Below are positions 39,612 through 44,335 of a stretch of DNA of 44,335 nucleotides, piece after piece. The notes under the pieces are model-generated. The model ran no database searches and was not told the origin of the DNA. It worked only from the letters and a program-made list of their open reading frames with translations. The first letter of the stretch is position 1. Every line of letters begins with the position of its first letter. The DNA is from Oligoflexus sp. (GTDB lineage: Bacteria; Bdellovibrionota_B; Oligoflexia; Oligoflexales; Oligoflexaceae): contig NZ_DASTAT010000130.1 in NCBI RefSeq assembly GCF_035712445.1, positions 1-44,335 on the forward strand, read 5' to 3'. A program made the position numbers and the translations under genes.

Positions 39612-40121
39612 ATGACAGAAAAAGTTGGAAAAGATTCTCTCTTCATCGCGGCCATCTTCGTTGTGATTGCGATAGTAATTCTCATTGATGTCATCAATGA
39701 TCTTGGGGCCGGTGGAAGTCTCATTCATGTCGGGCTTGAAATAGGCGTCGTGGGTCTGGCTCTGATGGCGCTGAGCTGGATCGGGATTCGAAGTTTCCGG
39801 GCGATGCAGGATAGGATTGAGGTTTCTCAGCAGCGTCTTCAGGAACTGGAAGTCGAGGCCGCGCGATGGCGCGAGCAGGTGGCGCGTCTCAAGCCTAATT
39901 TGGAGGATGCCCTGACCAGGCAGTTCGCCACCTGGAAATTCACCGAGGCGGAAGAGGAGATCGCCCGGCTGATTCTGAAGGGACTTTCGAACAAGGAAAT
40001 CGCCGAGGTGCGCGCGAGTTCCGAGAAAACGATCAAGCAGCATACGACGGCGATTTATAGGAAGAGTGGTTTGACCTCGCGGTCCCAGATCGCGGCTTTT
40101 TTCCTGGAAGACCTTTTTTAG
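39612..40121 (+). CDS. membrane-tethered LuxR-family transcription regulator
   Basis: A 169-residue protein with two N-terminal transmembrane helices (SLFIAAIFVVIAIVILIDVI, GLEIGVVGLALMALSWIGI), a coiled-coil linker (about 65-95; QDRIEVSQQRLQELEVEAAR) and a C-terminal LuxR/NarL helix-turn-helix (about 110-165; FTEAEEEIARLILKGLSNKE, then IAEVRASSEKTIKQHTTAIY). The DNA-binding domain is therefore anchored to the inner membrane with no receiver domain, so signalling must come through the membrane part or proteolytic release. Likely targets are the flanking membrane-protein and cytochrome genes, judging by position only. Confidence 0.88.
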   Translation: MTEKVGKDSLFIAAIFVVIAIVILIDVINDLGAGGSLIHVGLEIGVVGLALMALSWIGIRSFRAMQDRIEVSQQRLQELEVEAARWREQVARLKPNLEDALTRQFATWKFTEAEEEIARLILKGLSNKEIAEVRASSEKTIKQHTTAIYRKSGLTSRSQIAAFFLEDLF

Positions 40122-40279
40122 GGCTGATCCGGGTTGAAATTCTGCACACCGACATCCAGATTTTTCTCACTTTTTTCTTAATAAAATTCAAAAGATCAAA
40201 GAAAAATTCGTAAATCGCTAAAGGCGGTATAAAGAAGTCCATGCACACAGCCGATAAGGTTTCCAATGGAGGGATCCAC

Positions 40280-40969
40280 ATGAAGGCTCGCATGGGTTTT
40301 ACCTGGACCTTAGTCATCTGCGGCATGATTTTGATCACGTCCTGCCTGAAGGCACCCAAACGAATCGAGATCAAATCCGACGATGCCGCCTCGTCCGTCC
40401 CGACTGAAGTCGAGCCTGCTCAAAATTCCGAATCGAAAGAGGATACCCAGGCCGTTACCGGCCTCGCCGCCCTTCATGCCGATCAAAAATCCTGCGTGGG
40501 CTGCCACGAAAAAAACCGTCCGGCGCCCATGCATTATGGGAAGGAAGACTGCGCGACCTGTCATAGCTTTCCGAGCTTCACCGAACGAAAACTCTTTACG
40601 CATATGCCGAAGCCCCAGACCTGCGAAACCTGTCATGCGCGTCCTGCCACCGCAGGCCTGCGTGCGTATCCCAACCAGGGTCCCCCTGTTGGCTTCGATC
40701 CTAATAACAAAGCAGCGCCCGGTAGCGGCCATTACGTTGGCAAAGACTGCGCGACCTGCCATGCAACACCAGCGGAAGGTGCGATGACCTTCACCTTCTC
40801 GCACAGCACGCCCAAGGCCGATTTCTGTCTGCCTTGCCATTTCAACGATGGACGGGGCGAGCATCCCAACGATCCGGCCATCATCCTCCGGGACTTTGGG
40901 AACTGTTTCAGCTGTCATAAGAATTTCGATCGGAATGCGACTCGGAATTTTGATACGGCTGGGGGTTGA
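40280..40969 (+). CDS. hexahaem c-type cytochrome lipoprotein
   Basis: A 229-residue lipoprotein (signal peptide and lipobox LITSC, Cys22). The ATG at 40280 is preceded by GGAGGGATCCAC. It contains exactly six CXXCH haem-binding motifs: CVGCH (72), CATCH (91), CETCH (115), CATCH (157), CLPCH (183) and CFSCH (209). Extra histidines (HYGKED, FTHMP, HYVGK, FSHSTPK) can be distal ligands. The CHxxP-type spacing resembles cytochrome c7/NapC-like small multihaem proteins used in anaerobic electron transfer. A linker of about 40 residues rich in Ser, Glu and Ala follows the lipidated Cys. It needs a cytochrome c maturation system, not in the window. It ends at a strong terminator. Confidence 0.9.
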   Translation: MKARMGFTWTLVICGMILITSCLKAPKRIEIKSDDAASSVPTEVEPAQNSESKEDTQAVTGLAALHADQKSCVGCHEKNRPAPMHYGKEDCATCHSFPSFTERKLFTHMPKPQTCETCHARPATAGLRAYPNQGPPVGFDPNNKAAPGSGHYVGKDCATCHATPAEGAMTFTFSHSTPKADFCLPCHFNDGRGEHPNDPAIILRDFGNCFSCHKNFDRNATRNFDTAGG

Positions 40970-40986
40970 CGCCAGCTTGCTGATAG

Positions 40987-41025
40987 AGACTTCGACGAAG
41001 GCGTGGCGCCCCTCGAAGTCTTTCT
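40987..41025. terminator. bidirectional terminator between cytochrome and propeller genes
   Basis: AGACTTCGA (40987-40995) and TCGAAGTCT (41013-41021) form a perfect 9-bp stem with an inner GGCG/CGCC stem, followed by TTCT. It serves the plus-strand cytochrome and possibly also the minus-strand gene. Confidence 0.7.
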
Positions 41026-44000
41026 ACTCATCGAGGCGCGCGATGAGCCAAGGACCACCTGTGTGAATCCAAAGTCTTCCTAAACGATCAACCTTGATCC
41101 AACAATAATAAGAGTTTTGCGAACTATAGGATCGAATTTGATCAGGTGTGAGGGCTGCTATCCAATCACCACTGGATGTCCTTTTGAGGATGCGGCCATC
41201 TCCAACCCAGGCGAACATGATTCCGGAGTCATTCCCTGAAAGATAGAAATCAGAATGCGGGGCGTTGAAAGATTCCCATTTGCCTTCACGTGTATTCCCT
41301 AAAAAATGTATCGAGGTGCCGTCCTCCTGGACGGCAGTCATGAGATAGAAATTGGAACTGATTTTTCTAACAAAGTGCATCGTACTCTTAGCAAGGTCTA
41401 CTAGCCCGATAACTTCGGGATTAAATCGGCTCAAAACTATTCTGCCATCAGCTGCGGAGTCAGCCCAATAGAAAGAAGATTTTGTTTTAAAAACAATACG
41501 GCCCCGGTATTTCAAAATACCGGAAACGTAATCGGTTTCCTCAGCAGGAAGGTCCTGGCTTTGTATTTTCCCATTTATAACCCTGTGCACTTGCTTGGTA
41601 TAGCCAGAGACATGAAACCAGACGGCGCCGTCTTCTGATTCCTCGAAGGAGTCGAAGGATATTTGGTCTTCCAAAGGTTTCGCGTTGAGCAGGGTAAATG
41701 TCGACGCATTTTTGGGGCGAAACCAAAGATCAGTCAAATTTGCAGAATAAATCGTACCATCGCTTGATTCGAAGTTAATGTAATGTTCCGCTCCTGTTGG
41801 AAGACCATGACTCTCCTGCTGCCAAGTTCCGTCTTTAAACTTGTAAATACCATGGTCGAAAAATGCCATCTTCAAGTCCCCTTCAGCATCCTCCCAAGGC
41901 AAAGGCAACATGCCATGGGATAGACCCAGAATGTTTTGATCGTAAGTCACGACAGGTTGAGCCTTAATACGATGAATTGTGGACGGGCCATTTCGTCCAA
42001 AAGATGCATTCAGCCAGAGGGCGCCATCCTTATCCCTATAAATGCTACTTAAGTTGTTCAGAAAAGCCTGAGTTAAGGTTGATGGCCAATGTTTCACATG
42101 GGACCCAGTGGCAATATAGAACCCGTCTGCTGGAGCAGCCCACACATGGATCGGGCTTCCCGAGCTCTTGATAGGTGCGAACGCTTCTGTCCCTCCATAA
42201 CCAGGGTTCAAACGTGCGAATATTTTATAGTCAAAATGCTCAAATTCAGGCAGAAGCTGCCAATCAAGAGACATTGGATTCAAAAAGTATCGTTCGCAAA
42301 CAATCCTTCCATCATGCGCTAAAGTAGGCGTGCATGGGATCGTTTGGCCGCTTTTTCCCTTAGGTAGAGTTATCGGTTCAAAGGAATTCACGTCAGTGAA
42401 ATAGCCAAAAACTTTTTCCTGCAAGGACCATGCATAAACCCAAACCCTGTCCGCACTGTCAGCGAAAATCGAGCCTAATGACAGTTGCCGATCTTGCATG
42501 AAACTAACCGCTGGCTGCCAGCGAGGACCATTACTCCAAACAAAGAGCCGATTGTCACATAACTGCCAGAAACGATTTTGGAAGTCGATCACTACTGGAA
42601 AATAACATGACTGCCCTTGCAGAAGAAGTTCCGGCTTGGGAATCCCTGCTCCCCATTTCTTGCCATCAAAGTGATAAATATAATTGGAATTCGCACAGTA
42701 GAAACCGGATTTTGCAATATTCACAAATGAACATGGATTGGGCAACGATGGATCTGGCGCCGGAATAAATTCCCAGCCTATTCCATCCCATCGAGCCTGG
42801 ACTGTGAAATTTTTCTCTTCATCTCCCCATCTTGTGAATTGAGCATAGAGAACCCGTTCTGGTGATATAAAAAGCATAATGCCCGAAGCCTTTTCAGGCA
42901 GCTTAGGGGTCACATCGACCCACGCATTGCCATCCCATCTCCGCACAGTTCCATTTGCAAAAGCCGCAAGGAATTGGCCGGAAGGGTCCTGAATTAATTG
43001 GCTGGCGTCGACAGCCTTTCCATCCTGCTTGTATTCAAGCCTCTGAATATTCCAGCTGCGATTATTGATCCAAATGGATCGAGCCACCTCGCTTACATGA
43101 CCTGCACCGTCCTGAGCACGAACCACAAGGCGCATCATGGATTGCTGGATGGCAGGCTGCTGCCACGCCTCCTGCAGAGTAAATTCAATATCAGGATCAC
43201 AAGGAGTGAACTTGGAAAGGGATTGACCGCGGCAACGGCCTTGGGTGCAAATCACATCCTTACCCGACAGTGTATCTTTCCCCTGCAGGATAAATTCGAC
43301 TTTGCATTCGAAAGTTTTCTTTAACGTATCTTCGGTAAGTACATCGTGAGAGCCGATACTGACTTTGGCCTTGATGAAGGCATCCAGGTCTCGCATAAAG
43401 GCCCCTTCCTGATTCCAGGACTCCCGCTCCCATTTCAAAGTCAAAGCAGGAGCAGACGTTGAAAACGCCACAGTTTGACAGCGCAATGGACTATCATTGC
43501 CTGCTCGATCTCTGGCGAATGCAAAGACATCAAATAAACCAGCTCTATCGCTGCTTATCGCACTAACCGGTTTAAAGGACTCCACCTTACTGCATTTGGA
43601 CTGAGCCTGGCAGGCAGCGGGAGCCGCAAGGCTCGGATCACCTAGACCAGAGCGTTCCTCGATACAGGCGTAAAGCTGCGAGTTGGGCTGTTCGATCGTC
43701 CAGGGCAGAGCTTTTCCGGGCTCCAAGACTGGCAACACTTTTTGTTCGAGGCTCCCACCGACCAAGGGAGGACTTCTCAGGATCGTAAGAGGACATCCAG
43801 TGTTCTTTATGAGCGGGCGCGCGATTTCACCGAAGCCATCCAGAAGATCGTAAGCATTCACTTCAAGCTGATAAATGCCTTCATTGAGCTTACTCGTGTC
43901 AAGAGTTGGCGGCAGATTCACCGCAGTTTCCCCAAAGCCTTTGACAAAGAGAGGGAACGAGGTCTGTCGCTGGGCATCTCTTGCGAGAACTTCAAGTTTC

Positions 44001-44335
44001 ATGGACTGAAGGTTATCGCTCGATTCGAAGTTCCACTTATGGGTTAAATTCTGATTCGAAAAAAATCCATCTTCTCCACAGGGAAATGCGGTTTGAAAGG
44101 AAGGAGAAGAAACCAACTTCTTTCGGAGCAATTGACTGCTACCGCCCTGTTCATGTCGATGCACCAGAGCTTTACGATTCGCGGGTAGCGTCACAAGCAG
44201 AGTGCCTTTGTTTTTGGGCAGGCGAACGCAAGCCTTGCTCGAAAGGAACAGCTCATAGCGGGATCCCTCATCTTCTTTATAAAGAGCCTGGATTTTGACC
44301 GAGGTTTCCGAGCCAAGTTCTTGTCCACCTTCATC
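41024..44335 (-). CDS. giant beta-propeller protein (5'-truncated at the window edge)
   Basis: The frame is open from its stop at 41024 to the right edge (1103 residues visible); a GTG at 44194 is inside the gene, since the upstream codons continue without a stop. The N-terminal visible part (about 350 residues) has cysteine-rich, beta-sandwich-like domains (EGIYQLEVNAYDLLDGFGEI, LFDVFAFARDRAGNDSPLRC) like bacterial Ig-type modules. The rest carries many repeats with a D-x-x-G-x-x-W-like pattern (DPSGQFLAAFANGTVRRWDG, DKDGALWLNASFG, ESEDGAVWFHVSG, DRLGRLWIHTGGPW), the style of two-component-regulator propeller repeats. No kinase or transmembrane part follows, so it is likely a secreted or surface protein. 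The gene is AT-richer than its neighbours, consistent with later acquisition. Confidence 0.78.
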   Translation of the reverse strand, partial: DEGGQELGSETSVKIQALYKEDEGSRYELFLSSKACVRLPKNKGTLLVTLPANRKALVHRHEQGGSSQLLRKKLVSSPSFQTAFPCGEDGFFSNQNLTHKWNFESSDNLQSMKLEVLARDAQRQTSFPLFVKGFGETAVNLPPTLDTSKLNEGIYQLEVNAYDLLDGFGEIARPLIKNTGCPLTILRSPPLVGGSLEQKVLPVLEPGKALPWTIEQPNSQLYACIEERSGLGDPSLAAPAACQAQSKCSKVESFKPVSAISSDRAGLFDVFAFARDRAGNDSPLRCQTVAFSTSAPALTLKWERESWNQEGAFMRDLDAFIKAKVSIGSHDVLTEDTLKKTFECKVEFILQGKDTLSGKDVICTQGRCRGQSLSKFTPCDPDIEFTLQEAWQQPAIQQSMMRLVVRAQDGAGHVSEVARSIWINNRSWNIQRLEYKQDGKAVDASQLIQDPSGQFLAAFANGTVRRWDGNAWVDVTPKLPEKASGIMLFISPERVLYAQFTRWGDEEKNFTVQARWDGIGWEFIPAPDPSLPNPCSFVNIAKSGFYCANSNYIYHFDGKKWGAGIPKPELLLQGQSCYFPVVIDFQNRFWQLCDNRLFVWSNGPRWQPAVSFMQDRQLSLGSIFADSADRVWVYAWSLQEKVFGYFTDVNSFEPITLPKGKSGQTIPCTPTLAHDGRIVCERYFLNPMSLDWQLLPEFEHFDYKIFARLNPGYGGTEAFAPIKSSGSPIHVWAAPADGFYIATGSHVKHWPSTLTQAFLNNLSSIYRDKDGALWLNASFGRNGPSTIHRIKAQPVVTYDQNILGLSHGMLPLPWEDAEGDLKMAFFDHGIYKFKDGTWQQESHGLPTGAEHYINFESSDGTIYSANLTDLWFRPKNASTFTLLNAKPLEDQISFDSFEESEDGAVWFHVSGYTKQVHRVINGKIQSQDLPAEETDYVSGILKYRGRIVFKTKSSFYWADSAADGRIVLSRFNPEVIGLVDLAKSTMHFVRKISSNFYLMTAVQEDGTSIHFLGNTREGKWESFNAPHSDFYLSGNDSGIMFAWVGDGRILKRTSSGDWIAALTPDQIRSYSSQNSYYCWIKVDRLGRLWIHTGGPWLIARLDE

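Overview
The window looks like chromosomal DNA of a free-living Gram-negative bacterium. Envelope lipoproteins, Sec signal peptides, ExbB/ExbD, multihaem cytochrome, plant-type glutamate-cysteine ligase, a large NAD-dependent glutamate dehydrogenase, many sensor kinases and many secreted proteins of no recognisable family all fit the deltaproteobacteria/Bdellovibrionota side of the tree. An Oligoflexus-like organism is my best guess from gene content alone, with low certainty. Most of the window is moderately GC-rich; the last 3 kb is visibly AT-richer. There are no transposases, integrases, rRNA genes or CRISPR arrays.

Layout. 1-7.3 kb: start of an outer lipoprotein (runs off the left edge), a secreted alpha/beta hydrolase, a PhnB-like protein, a PAS histidine kinase co-transcribed with a large membrane protein of unknown function, and a second, convergent membrane histidine kinase. 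7.4-13.2 kb (minus strand): short YqeY, CysQ, then a tight set of response regulator, lipoprotein, DegP-like protease and a catalytically dead paralogue of that protease. 13.4-14.9 kb: rpmG, an orphan periplasmic binding protein and a small membrane protein. 15.3-20.8 kb: five plus-strand genes for secreted or lipid-anchored proteins with no recognised domains.

21.9-25.1 kb is the most interesting part: a ribosomal-peptide (RiPP) locus. A minus-strand operon encodes a membrane-anchored protein, a 133-residue precursor whose C-terminal half is twenty perfect tandem Trp-X-Asp/Asn tripeptides, and a GrrM-type radical SAM/SPASM enzyme. Trp-X-Asp/Asn is the sort of motif such three-residue cyclophane-forming enzymes crosslink. 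Divergently transcribed are a small ORF of 10-residue repeats and a prolyl-4-hydroxylase-like 2-oxoglutarate/Fe(II) oxygenase, a candidate second tailoring enzyme.

25-35 kb: a membrane-bound CheA-like kinase without a CheW domain, a YtfJ-family periplasmic protein, a hairpin-rich intergenic region, NAD-glutamate dehydrogenase and glutamate-cysteine ligase (both using glutamate), ExbD/ExbB, and two identical tRNA-Gly(GCC) genes. 35.8-38.7 kb: a cobalamin riboswitch with its promoter and a ribosome-site-sequestering hairpin, controlling cbtB (cobalt uptake), a membrane protein and an archaeal-LonB-like membrane AAA+ ATPase that has lost its protease domain. 39-41 kb: a small membrane protein, a membrane-tethered LuxR-type regulator and a hexahaem lipoprotein cytochrome. 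41-44.3 kb: a giant beta-propeller protein, open at the right edge.
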